From the NCBI GenBank assembly GCA_025738555.1, contig JAOVFP010000016.1:558001-622000 (forward strand): a DNA stretch of 64,000 nt. Reading direction: 5' to 3'. The stretch comes from Cyathus striatus. Its lineage: Eukaryota > Basidiomycota > Agaricomycetes > Agaricales > Nidulariaceae. The position numbers and the translations under genes are program-made. Of this stretch, positions 48,138 through 58,291 are shown piece after piece. The notes under the pieces were generated by a model. It made no database searches. It was not told the origin of the DNA and saw only the letters and a list, made by a program, of their open reading frames with translations. The first letter of the stretch is position 1; each line of letters starts with the position of its first letter.

Positions 48138-48251
48138 GAGAAGGGAGGTAAGGATGAGAAGGCTCATGAGGATAAAGAGAAATCAAGTTAAAAGAAGTGC
48201 AAGTAAGTATATTGAACTTAAATTGTAATAGTTTACAATATGATTTTTCAG

Positions 48252-50459
48252 TTGGATGGTAACCTTTGAGACATATCTGTGGTGCTTAGCCTGTATATGG
48301 GCTATATTCATGCCAGAAATCACTCAACATATTTTATTCTGGTTATTAATAATTTGGCTATTTCAATGGCTCCCAAGTGCAATACTAGTTCTATTTATTT
48401 TTATTCAACCAGTACTTGCAGTGGGAGAACAATCATTTTCTAACATCACATTTGATGTGTTCAGTAAATTTATTCTGTCAAATTTTGGTTCCAACATCAC
48501 ACTCTCTTCCACATTGGTTATACTGTTCTCTATGATTTATAGTGTTGATTTGTTGAGTCTTCATGCAAGACAGCAGAATGAAAAGTTAACAGGAGAAAAA
48601 AATGCTGATGCAACTGCATGGATTAGATTACTGGCTAGAGCTATTCAGGAAAAAATTGGCATGGACTCAGATGATCTCTTTGAAGATTATGAAATTAATG
48701 AACACACAACTCAAACAGGCAGATCTATTTTGTTAGGCACTAAATTAGATGAAATGGCAAGACTTCTGAACTTGTATCCTTTCAATCAGGAGAGGAAAGT
48801 TTTTGAAGGTCAACTGAAATCTGTATCTCATGCTAGTATTGATCCTGTTCATATAATATGTCCTATAGCTGCAGAGTGTGAGACACAGAGCTGTAAAGGA
48901 CAGGCACTACATGTGCATACTAAAGTTAGAGATGTACCTAAAGCAACATTAATTAAAGGCTCAAAAATATTTGAACATGCTTATGTAGTATCAGGTGTTT
49001 GTGAAAAATGTAAAACATTATATTCTGCAGAACATGAATGAGCCTATGATGAAAAACAGGGATATTATATAGTTCATTTAAACTCTGCTAAATATCTGAA
49101 AGTAGGAAAAAAACTATGAGTAGATAGGGCATTTTCTCAAGGTTTTCTGAATGGTATATATAGCTTTCATGCATCTGCTGTAGCATATATGGAATATTGG
49201 AACAATAGTTTTGGAAATGGAAAGGAAATAAGCTGAAGACAAGTCTGGCAGGCTTTTATACATGAATAAATATGCATGGTTTCTGCAGGATCTGGTGTTA
49301 ATTTTATTAGTCTTGATGGACTTTCAATTACAGGATTAACAGAAGAAGCATTTGCAAGGTTGGGTGAAAATGGAAAAATACATGCATCACATAATCACAG
49401 CTGTTTAGAGTGCACACAGCCTTATAGAGAAACTCAAGACTCACTACCAAATGAGAGTGCAACAGTTAAAATGGTAGTAATTGATGGGATTGTTATGGGA
49501 CCAGAGGTAATGCACAACTAAAACTAAACAATATTATACTAATACATATTTTAAGCACTGTACATATGACAATTGTTCCAATACACTTGTAAACCATAGA
49601 GGAGGTGTATTTTGTGATGTTCACAACCAAGAATTTGGAGCAAGATGCCATGTTCATAACTGTCAAAATCAAAAGATAGATAATACACAAGCTTGCAATG
49701 AGCACCAGGAAATGTGGCATAAATATAATTTAGAACATAGTTCAGATTATTTAAATGGTGCATGAAGGATGCTTCGCAAACCAGCTGAAAATCCACCTTG
49801 GAATAAAAAATGAGGAAGATGTGTTCAGCAGCCTCATGATGAGTCAGATAACAATATTTTGAAGAGATCTCATTATTTTAGTGCCTCTTGCTATTATTGT
49901 GTAGAAACAATATGTGCTCCATGTGGTGCTGTAATTGCATGGACAAAGTTTGTGAAGTCTGAGTCAACAACCAATATACTTAAGTTCTTAGAAGATGTTT
50001 TTCCTGATGAAGAATTAAGACCAGATTATATATGTATTGATAAGGCATGTAAACTTCTTCGAACAGCAGTTGCAAATGGAAGTTGGGTAGATTGGTTTAA
50101 AAGTAGCTGCTTTGTAGTAGATGGCTATCACTATACAAATCACCACTCAGATGATTATCTTTGTAGAAAGTGGTGTAATCCAGCACCACAAGATGGTTCT
50201 GCACCAAACCTTGTTTATATTGCACAAGACAGAAATGGTGAAAGATCACAAATGGGCATTCAATACACAAGCCTGTGAACAACTAAATTCATGCCTTGGT
50301 GGGTTTGAATCTATTATGAAATGTATGACTCCAAGCAACTTTGATTGGTTCATACATTCTATGATCTTTTATCATACTCAACAAGTAATAAAATGGCAGA
50401 ACAGCCAAAACTTTAGTATTATTAGTGAAGATTTTGAACATGATAATGGTCTGTTGTAG
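48252..50459 (+). pseudogene. KDZ transposase region of element C, multiply disabled
   Basis: After acceptor TTCAG (48251) comes a long hydrophobic region (48256-48420, containing FIFIQPVLAVGE). LLSLHARQQ, a CxC5-like cluster (GVCEKCKTLYSAEH), a CxC6-like cluster (HCTYDNC ... FCDVH ... CHVHNC ... ACNEH) and the KDZ core (CIDKAC, VVDGYHY, ACEQL) follow. Stops lie at 49039, 49117, 49234, 49267, about 49763 and about 49810. Three are at places where A or B have Trp or Arg codons. The frame shifts near 50245. It has a 49-bp intron (49507-49555) inside CxC6 that A and B lack, and lacks the intron before ACEQL that A and B share. Confidence 0.8.
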
Positions 50460-51321
50460 AAGCATTTGAAGATGTGGTAGAAGAGGCATCAGAAATAATA
50501 GGTGTGGGAAATTGTCAAGACCAGTATTTCTATGTAAGGTTGGAAGCATAAGGTAGGAAGTGTGGGACAGAAGGACCATTGGCTTCAGCTTATATGCTGC
50601 ACCCCCTTGTTGTTCTTGTGGTCCAGGTATTTCGAAGTGCAGAAGGGAGAGACAGGAGTGCGGAGTAAGAGAGGGACAGGAGTGCAGAGTGCAGAGTGCA
50701 GAGTTGTTACTGTGGAGGTAATGATTCAAGCCAGAGGTGAGTAGAACTCAAAGACAAGTATGAGGGATAGTAACTTAGTTGATATTCGAACTAAGTAGTA
50801 GTAGTACAAAATATACTACTTAAATACTATATGACTTCACTGATGACCAGTGAACAAATGGGTAATAGTATACTAATTGATAAACATAATAAGATGGTGG
50901 CAGAAGGTGGAGTAGGGATTGAATATAATATGTACCAAGGATGAATTAAGAATTGAGAGGAATGCTGAGACAAGTATACCTGGGGTATGATAGAGAAAAC
51001 ATAATGGAGAGTGGATAAGAACTGGATGAGTAAGGTGACATAAGCTCGGCAACTTTCAGTCAGAAGAGTGGAAGGAAAAGTGAAAGGACAATATCTACAC
51101 AAGTCAAGAAGTGTGGAGAGTGCAGAGAGCATGGAGTAGAAGTGCAGGAATAAGGTAGGAAAAGTACAGCTATGACAGAAATATGGTAGAAGATGTGTCA
51201 GAAAATGTGGTACAAATGTAGTACAGAGATATCTGGTAGGAGAATAATAGGTGTGGGAAAATATTGTAGAAGAGGCATAGGAAGATGTGGTAGGGAGATA
51301 GTATGCTATCAGTACTGAAGG
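50460..51321. repeat. GGTGTGGGAAAATGTAGTAG array, 3' subterminal of C
   Basis: Scattered copies of GGTGTGGGAAA and GTAGAAGAGGCAT words run up to the LTR insertion. The array resumes at 52657-52790, which shows that the LTR inserted into it. Confidence 0.55.
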
Positions 51322-52656
51322 TGTCAGGCATGATTTTTGATTATATATAATGCATGCAAATGCACTGTATACCACAATTAAAGAAATTGCACAGTAATGT
51401 CACATGACTGAATACTTCACACCATCACATGAAACAATACACTACTAATTAAATATACCCAATACCATACATGAACAACCAATACCTTACATGAACAAAT
51501 AACTTTTAAATTACCATTAAACATCATACACATATCAATAATTAATCACTTGCACAAACAATGCACCAACAAAGGATAATATGACACTCTTTCATTGTGT
51601 TATTCATCCATTGTATGAAGACAATGAGAAACTATTTATATACAACTCCACTGTTTTTCAATCCTATTGTTCATAATAAATGAACTGCATTGTACTATTC
51701 ACCTATTGTTGAAGACAATGAGAAAAATATTTATATACAACTCCATTGTTTTCAATCCTATTGTTCATAATAAATGAACTACATTGTACTCTTTACCCAT
51801 TGTCCAAAGACAATGTGAAACTATTTATATATGACTCCATTGTTTTCACTGCTATTGTTCACACAATGGCAGATAGGTATCTATTGTTCACTACTCCATT
51901 GTTATATAAATGGACTCCTATTGTTCTTGTCCAGAACAATGCAACTCTTTATTTAGAACAATGCAATTCATTACACATTGTTCTAACATAAGCTATTGTT
52001 CTCTGCTGACTAACCCTTGAATACCATTGTCCTGTACAGCCTCAGATCTAAAATCTACACTTGCACACTACTCATTTTGGAGAACAATGTAGGATGGTAG
52101 AGTGGGAATTGGATTACTAAGCAGGTTGGGAAAAGGTATATAAGGAGGGCAGTTTGGCAGTAGATAGATAGCTACCCACCCCCCAGTAGTCTCACCCATT
52201 TGTCATTAGTCATCAGTTATTAGTACAGTTTTATCAGCACAGCCAGTACAGTCAGAAATAGTATCAGTATCAGCAATAGTAAACAGATCAGTAACAGTCA
52301 CAGTATTAGTCAGAAGTCACAGTCACAGTTAGAGTAACAGTAACAGAAGCAGAATCAGTCATAGGTCAAGTCTTAAGCAAGTTAAGCATTGATCTATACA
52401 CTATACACATCAGATATAGCATCAAGTCTATAGTGTGTACTATACCCCTTTCATTATACTTGTCATTATATACAGCCTTTGCTGTACATTACCCTTCATA
52501 CCAAGTTTCATACAATTCATACAGCTTTTGCTGTACAAGATCACCTATTAGATTTCCAAGAATATCCTTGCTAAATATTTCCCGACACTCAGGTGTTGTA
52601 ACATGAACAAAGTCAATTCCTGTTAGCACCTTAGATTAACTTAATCTTTAACGACA
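51322..52656 (+). mobile_element. Probable solo LTR, 1335 bp, second family
   Basis: It runs from TGTCAGGCATG to AACGACA, with a 4-bp duplication AAGG on both sides (51318-51321 and 52657-52660). The array sequence TGAAGGGTGTGGG is restored when the insert is removed. Inside, CCATTGTT/AACAATGG words repeat (51590-52030), then a TATA-like GTATATAAGG (about 52136), then AG/CAGT-rich DNA. This looks like U3 enhancer repeats, core promoter and R-U5. No internal coding region is present. Confidence 0.6.
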
Positions 52657-52789
52657 AAGGGTGTGGGATAATGTAGTGAAGAGTAGTAGTGGTAGCATGT
52701 ACTGAAGGGTGTGGGAAAATGTAGTAAAGAATAGTAGTAGTAGCAAAGATGTAGTAGTGGGATAGTATGTTATCAATAGGTGTGGGAAA

Positions 52790-53023
52790 ATACACCTGGA
52801 GTCTTAAACAGAACTTACTTTAAAAAATACAAAGTCCATCAGGACTCCACCAGGACTTCATCAGGACTTCTTATATTCCAGCAGAATGTCAGCAGGACAA
52901 TATCTATTCTATCAGGACTCCATCCAGACTCCACCCAGACTCCGCTGGACTTCACTAGACTCCACCTGAACTATTTGGACTATATTGAGTCCAGACAGAC
53001 TGGGGGGGGAGCATAAAGTACTG
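52790..53023. repeat. Right terminal array of C (TCCACCAGGACT class)
   Basis: CAGGACTCCACCAGGACTTC-type words end in a G8 run and GAGCATAAAGTACTG. The neighbouring TCAATTAC (53024-53031) is native sequence of the inverted copy D, so this terminus inserted into D. Confidence 0.65.
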
Positions 53024-54190
53024 TCAATTACTACTATTTTAACTGTTGCACTGTCATCTGGTAGTGAGTCTTGAGTTTCTCTGTAAGGCTGTGTACACTC
53101 TGAGCAACTGTGATCATGTGATGCACATATATTTCCATTTTCACCCAACTTTGCAAATGCTTCTTCTGTTGATCCAGTAATTGAAAGTCCATCAAGACCA
53201 ATAAAATTAACACCAGATGCTATAGCAACCATGTGTATTGATTCATGTATAAAAGCCTGCCAGACTTGTCTGCAACTTATTCCCTTTCCATTTCCAAAAC
53301 TATTGTTTCAATATTCAGTATAGGCTGCAGCAGATGCATGAAAACTATATATACAATTCAGAACACTTTGGGAAAATGCTCTATCTACTTAAGCCACTTT
53401 TTCAAGTCCAAAAATGTATAGTGGTCACTTTCAAAGCTCCAAAGATCCAAGTTGGTTGGACTCTCCTCATCTCCAGCTAACCATGCTTCCATTGCTGGGA
53501 AATTTGCAATTTTGTCAAAATTCAAGTAGTTATCATACCAAGCTGAAGATGAAATGAAGACTGAAATGATTTCTTTTTTAGTTGCTTTAGCAACTGGCCA
53601 AGTTCTATTCTTTTCCATCACATTATGCTCAGAAATTGCCTCTACAAGCAATATATTTCTGATAAGTGACTTGAAGTCCAGGTGAAGTGCTTTCAACAAT
53701 AACCTAGGGAATCTTTAGAACAGCTATGAGCTCCTCAGTACATTGCTCTGAGGTCCCACCTCTTTCAATCAGAGAAGGGGTGTGAGAACAAGATACAGCA
53801 TGAGAACTAGCTGCTGAGCTCCCAGCTGACTTAGACCAAATAAAACTTATCTCATTGTTGACAGGAGGGGTTGCATTTTTTGCCTTTTATGATCTTTTTA
53901 ACCCACCCTTCCTGCACATTTTCAGCCTCCTCTTCATCCAAGATGGGTATATTGGCCTTCTTTGTTGGTTGCTGAGCTGTGAGATCAGCAGCAGAAGTAC
54001 CACACTTGCAAGACTTGGTGCAAGTCTCATGTGTAGCTGATGGTGGTTCAGATTCAGTAGGAAGGATACTGGAAGCCTGAGTGATAGCAGAGTGAGTAGA
54101 GTGACAAGCTGTTGTGTGGAGATGTGTTAGAATGCTTTGAAATAGTGAGATAGTTGAGAAGAAAGAGATGGGGATTGATGCAGACTAAAA
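53024..54190 (-). pseudogene. Deleted gene copy in element D
   Basis: Minus strand, in order: N-terminal exon (about 54150-53870, with SVLPTESEPPSATHETCTKS-like sequence matching C); conserved domain 53699-53385 (MEKNRTWPVAKATKKEIISV, NLDLWSFESDHYTF, LKKWLK); then directly VDRAFSQ ... FHASAAAY and 53232-53032 (GLDGLSITGSTEEAFAKLGE, CSECTQPYRETQDS, VKIVVID). The Gly/Lys linker, hydrophobic segment and CxC5 cluster are deleted, and CxC6 and the KDZ core are cut off by the terminus at 53023. It cannot be functional. It keeps Trp (NLDLWSF) at the site that is a stop in A and B. Confidence 0.75.
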
Positions 54191-54419
54191 ATATGTGGCC
54201 TTTCATAGGCTATACTAGACACAGATAAATATATATTGTATTTGATTGGCTACAGAACATGATTACATAATATACTTGGCCTTTCTCTTCCCTGAAACAC
54301 AGCCTCAAGGCAGGACAGTACAGAGGAAGGAGGTAGGGGGTGGAGATGGTGCAGGGGGAGGCAGCAAGAGGGTAGAGACAAGGGGGAGGAGACAAGGGGG
54401 AGACAACAAGGGGGAGACA

Positions 54420-55770
54420 ATGCCTACACTCATCACTTGCAAGACAGCACATGGGGAAGAGATGAGGGGAAGACAACAAGGGGGAGATGATGCCTATGCT
54501 CATCACTTGTGAGATAGCACATGGGGAGGAGATGAGGGGGAAATGAGAGGGGGACAATGCCTATGCTTGTCACTTGTGAGATGACACATGGAGAGGAGAC
54601 AAGGGGGAGACAATGCCTATGCTCATTACTTGCAAGACAGTGCAGGGGGAGGAGGTGAGGGAGAGACAAGAGGGGAGATGACTGACACCTGTGCTCACCA
54701 CTTGCAAGATGGCACAGGGGGAGGAGGTGAGGGGGTGGAGATGAGGGGGGGGAGGGCCACTCATCTTTGTCAGTTGTGAGATGAAGCAGTGGAGGAGAAA
54801 GGGGATGCATGCTTGTTATATGCAAGATGAAGAGCAGGGGCACAGGAGGAGGTGAGGGGGAGACAAGGGGGGGAGATAACTGACACCTGCACTCATCACT
54901 TGCAAGACAGTGCAGAGGAAGGAGGTGAAGGGTGGAGATGAGGGAGAAGAGATGAGGTGCAGGGGAGGAGGAAGGGGAATGGGCACTCATCCTTGTCACT
55001 TGTGAGATGAGGCAGTGGGAGGAGGGGGACAGGTGCTTGTCATTTGCAAGATGAGATGTGGGGGAGAAGGGTGGGGGAGAGGGGGAACAGCTGCTCATCC
55101 TTGTCACTTGTGAGATGAGGCAGTGGGGGATGGGGGGTGGGAGACATGTGCTCATCATTTGTAAGATGAGGCACAGGGGAGGAGGAGGGAGGACAGCTGC
55201 TCATTGTTGTCATTTGTGAGATGAGGTGGTGGGAGAAGGTGGGGGGCATGTGATCATCATTTGCAAGATGAAGCACAGGGGAGGAGGAGGGGGAATGGCT
55301 GCCCATCCTTGTCATTTGCAAGACAAGGTGGTGGGAGGAGGTGAGGAGCATGTGCTCATCATTTGCAAGACAAGGTGCAGAGGAAGAAGAGGGGGGATGG
55401 CCACTTGTCCTTGTCACTTGTGAGACAAGGCAGTTGGAGGAGGAAGGGGATGTGCACTCATCATTTGTGAGATGAGGTGCAGGGGAAGAAGAGAGGGAAT
55501 GCTGCTTGTCCTTGTCACTTGCAAGACAAGGCAGTGGGAGGAGGAAGGGGACATGTGCTTGTCATTTGCAAGACAATGCACAGGGGAGGAGCCAAGAGGG
55601 TGAAGATAGTGTATGCACTCATTGCTTGCAAGATGGCACAGGTGAATGAGATGAGGGAGGAGATGAGGGGTGGAGGCAGCATGCACTCATCACTTGCAAG
55701 ACAGTGCATGGGAAAGAGCTGAGAGGGTGGAGACAACATATGCACTTGTCACTTGTGAGATGGTGCAGGA
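54420..55770. repeat. Hairpin-repeat cluster 4 (about 23 copies, inverted)
   Basis: The same unit in reverse orientation (for example GCTCATC, ACTTGCAAG, GATGAG forms) recurs every 45-75 bp in purine-rich spacers, from 54427 to 55770. CTTGTC/GACAAG and CTCATC/GATGAG paired forms both occur (55503 and 55456 regions). Confidence 0.8.
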
Positions 55771-55926
55771 GAGGGAAGCAATAGGGTAGAAACAGTGCAG
55801 GTGAAGGAAGAAAAGATGAGATGAAAAAACATACCTGTAGCCTGTATGTATTCTCACACACACAACCTTCACACCAAGCTGCACCTATTATTGATCTTAT
55901 AATAAATTCATTACCTGCCAAAATGG

Positions 55927-56245
55927 GAGCTCTTTGCACTTAGCCATGTGTTCTGTATGGATCCATGCAGAATCCATACAGAATTTTTGGAATCCATGCA
56001 GAATCTGCACAGATTCTGAAAATCCCATACAGATTACACAGAATTCTGCAGAATTCCGCATTACAGACCTGAAAATTCTGTACAGACTCTGTACAGAATC
56101 TTATTATACTTATTTCCTTGCACATGACACTCTGCATTATGTGTGACACCAAGTGTTGAGTGTGACACTATACATTAAATATGACACTATGCTTTAAGTG
56201 TGACACTACACATTAAATATAACACTTGTGACACCATACATTAAA
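55927..56245 (+). mobile_element. Isolated KDZ-type left terminus (J) inside D
   Basis: GAGCTCTTTGCACTTA is followed by an array of AATCCATGCAGAAT/GAATCTGCACAGATTC words and then TGTGACACTA words. No matching right end was found, so it is a fragment. Confidence 0.5.
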
Positions 56246-56429
56246 CACTAGGCAATGAAGAGGAAATGGTGAAGTGGGCTTGAGGCAATAACATGGGAGC
56301 TTGAGTCATGGATGTGGGAGGGTGAGACACTGATATGGGAGACAAAAAATGCACTGGGAAAAGATGTACTGTATGAGAATAGTGTGAAATCACTGGTAGT
56401 TATGTAGCATGGTGAAAAAAGATATAGTA

Positions 56430-56524
56430 AGGCTGCTTGGTATAGTGGTATATTCTATGCTTTATTCTCTCACATGATCTCTCTGTAATACAAGGGTTCA
56501 ATTCATGCTTGTTGCAAATTTTTT
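56430..56524 (+). ncRNA. tRNA-like pol III promoter sequence in element D
   Basis: Plus strand: A-box-like TTGGTATAGTGGTATAT (56437-56453), B-box-like GGGTTCAATTCATGC (56494-56508), T6 at 56519-56524. It is the counterpart of the sequence at 43690-43775 in the mirrored element and points to the terminus at 56887. Confidence 0.6.
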
Positions 56525-56559
56525 ATTCTATATTAATAATACATACAACTAGTAATAGT

Positions 56560-56887
56560 AAGTAATTGAGCTGGTACATTAGTAAAGTAAATGTAGTCAG
56601 ATTCCACCATAGGTCCAGCTGGAGTCCAGGCAAGTTCTGAAAGGATTTGGTCTGATGGAATTCCTGCTGAACTGGCCAGACTCCCACCAATGAACAGATT
56701 CCAGCTGGACTCCTGGTGGACTCCAGGTGGACTTGAACTGGACTGGACATGTATCCTTGTTAGACCCTAGTCTGCCTGGAATCCACAGACTATCCAGAAA
56801 ATCCTTGGAGTCCATCTGGATAGTCTGTGGAATCCACAGAGTCCACCCAGAGTCTGGCTGGAATGAGAGGGGGAGTGTAAAGACCTC
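56560..56887. repeat. Terminal array of D (TCCAGCTGGA/TCCAGGTGGA class)
   Basis: Inverted relative of 43341-43600 and 7682-7980, ending GGGGGAGTGTAAAGACCTC. Confidence 0.75.
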
Positions 56888-57575
56888 CCATTTCTGTTCA
56901 TCAGTAATTTGTGCTGTACTTTCATATACAATTCATACATTTCTCTAATTAATAGTACTCAACTTAACTGCACAAGTATGTGAAGGATAGTAACTTTTTT
57001 ATAACTATAGCTTAACTTTGAGGCCTCGAAATGGACTGTAATATTACTTTACTGAATAGCATTACTTTGGCATTACTTCTAGTACACAATGTAGTGTTAA
57101 ATTATCTACTTATTGTAGATACTGTACTAATGTAGCTCACTTGCATATCTGCTCAGTCAAATTGCAGGTTAAGATAGGCATATGTAACTTAAAGAGCCAA
57201 TGCAAAACCCATTATCAGTGCTGCACAGATATTTATACAGAGTTTGATCTTGTACCAACTGGCTGCTGGATATTGGCTGGATAGCTGCAACATGTTAAAG
57301 GTCTAACAGATTTACCAAGTGCTCCCAATGGTGCATGTGACAATATGAGCACAAAGCAACAGATTTGATGTGCATCAGTATCATGGAAAGTGGTTACCAT
57401 GTAACTTCAATTTTGAATTCCCCTAATGCCTTTATAATGTTCGAAGTGCCCAATATGAAGGTTAGTGATAAGTGACAACAATAGGGCATGGTATGATCTT
57501 GAAATATGGTTAATGAACCAAAATAATGTGAACAAGGGGAGTATTGAGTGGAAAATCTAATGCTTGACCACAGTG
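56888..57575. other. Flanking DNA without a gene
   Basis: AT-rich, no ORF of note. The last five bases, CAGTG (57571-57575), are the expected left target duplication of the retrotransposon; its partner lies beyond the window. Confidence 0.4.
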
Positions 57576-58237
57576 TGTCATATCCCGTATCGCCTACCTC
57601 CGGACCCCTATGCTCTTACTCCGCCTTTCCCTTTGTTTACTCCGGACTTTGATTACGCTCTTAGTATTACATACTGATTACTGTACATAGATTACTCTTG
57701 TTTCCTTTCTTCCGTTCTACTGAGCTATCCCCTCAGTAATGTAGTATACATCTCATAGTGAGTCACTTATCATTCTTAAGTGCGCCACTATCAGTTTTAC
57801 TTTACACCGCCATACGCGCTCACTTCTCCGACGCATTTTATTATGTTTAATTAGTAATAGTCTTCATTCTACGTATGCCTACCCTGACCGTACTTCTCCG
57901 CTGGCCAAGGCCAGCGGCCTTTACTTACTCCGAGTCTCTAGTATTTAAGTAGTACTCGATTTGTACTTAGTCTTTAGTTTCGTATTGAACTACGTCCTCA
58001 CCCTTTCATCTGACTTGAGTTACACCTCTCGTCTTCCGTCTCTCGTCTTCTCTGAAGGGCTTGCCCTTACTCCGAAATCCAGGACCGGGAATCCCAGGGG
58101 CGCAGCACATAAGCTGAAGCCGAAGTCCTACCCCCTGAGTTATCGTTCTCCGCTTTCGTCTTACACTCACCCCTCGTTCTCCGCAGTCACTCTCTCGTAC
58201 TCCGCCACAAAGTCAGGCTAGGGGCACGGTCGTGACA
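57576..58237 (+). repeat. 5' LTR, 662 bp
   Basis: Starts TGTCATATCCCG and ends CGTGACA (TGTCA/TGACA inverted tips). It contains GGGGCGCAGCACATAAGC, shared with the solo LTR at 46117-46806. No obvious 18-base match to a tRNA 3' end follows, so the primer binding site is unclear; self-priming is possible. Confidence 0.8.
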
Positions 58238-58291
58238 GTATACGAAACTACCACCTTGGATTCCTCTTCTCGTAATGCCTTTCTTTCTCTC

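Larger units (their letters stand above)
45030..48202 (+). pseudogene. 5' exons of the element C gene
   Basis: The frame around 45030-45250 (SITPTESASLSVATHEACSK ... KKAKK) matches the N-terminal region of copy D. It is followed by many short exons with GTAAGT/GTATGG donors, two of them tandem duplicates (45700-46080). Two conserved segments follow: WNILRNFESAVKDDEEVDWL at about 47310, and a helical domain at 47690-47990 (MEKNRTWPVAKATKKEIVTV ... LKRWLKEKK). The Trp codon at 47928, lost to stops in A and B, is kept here. A (GK)n tract runs to about 48137. A TAA at 48189 and the solo LTR in an intron complicate expression. Donor GTAAGT at 48203 joins in frame to 48252. Confidence 0.5.
43341..53023 (+). 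mobile_element. KDZ-type element C (chimeric, with two LTR insertions)
   Basis: Left terminus GAGGTCTTTACACTCA with a TCCAGCTGGA array. Right terminus (inverse) CAGTACTTTATGCTCC with a different array class (TCCACCAGGA). Flanks do not match as a duplication: GGCTTTTTG on the left, TCAATTAC on the right. It carries the forward gene 45030-50459. Solo LTRs at 46117-46806 and 51322-52656 are later insertions. Unlike arrays and the missing duplication suggest the two ends come from different elements, joined by recombination. Confidence 0.6.
53024..56887 (-). mobile_element. KDZ-type element D, inverted and internally deleted
   Basis: Its terminus (inverse of the right end) is GAGGTCTTTACACTCC with a TCCAGCTGGA array. 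Reading inward on the minus strand there are a tRNA-like sequence, hairpin cluster 4, 5' gene exons and pieces of the transposase. This is the same order as element C in mirror image, giving a large inverted duplication 43341-56887. A foreign terminus lies at 55927, and the 3' half is lost at 53023. Confidence 0.65.

Noticed and set aside
47919..48186. Antisense ORFs of Ser-Leu and Phe-Pro repeats
   Set aside because: They are shadows of the GGGAAA hexanucleotide repeat that codes for Gly-Lys on the plus strand.
43341..53023. Element C as a simple intact transposon insertion
   Set aside because: The flanks show no duplication and the two terminal arrays belong to different classes, so a chimeric origin is more likely.
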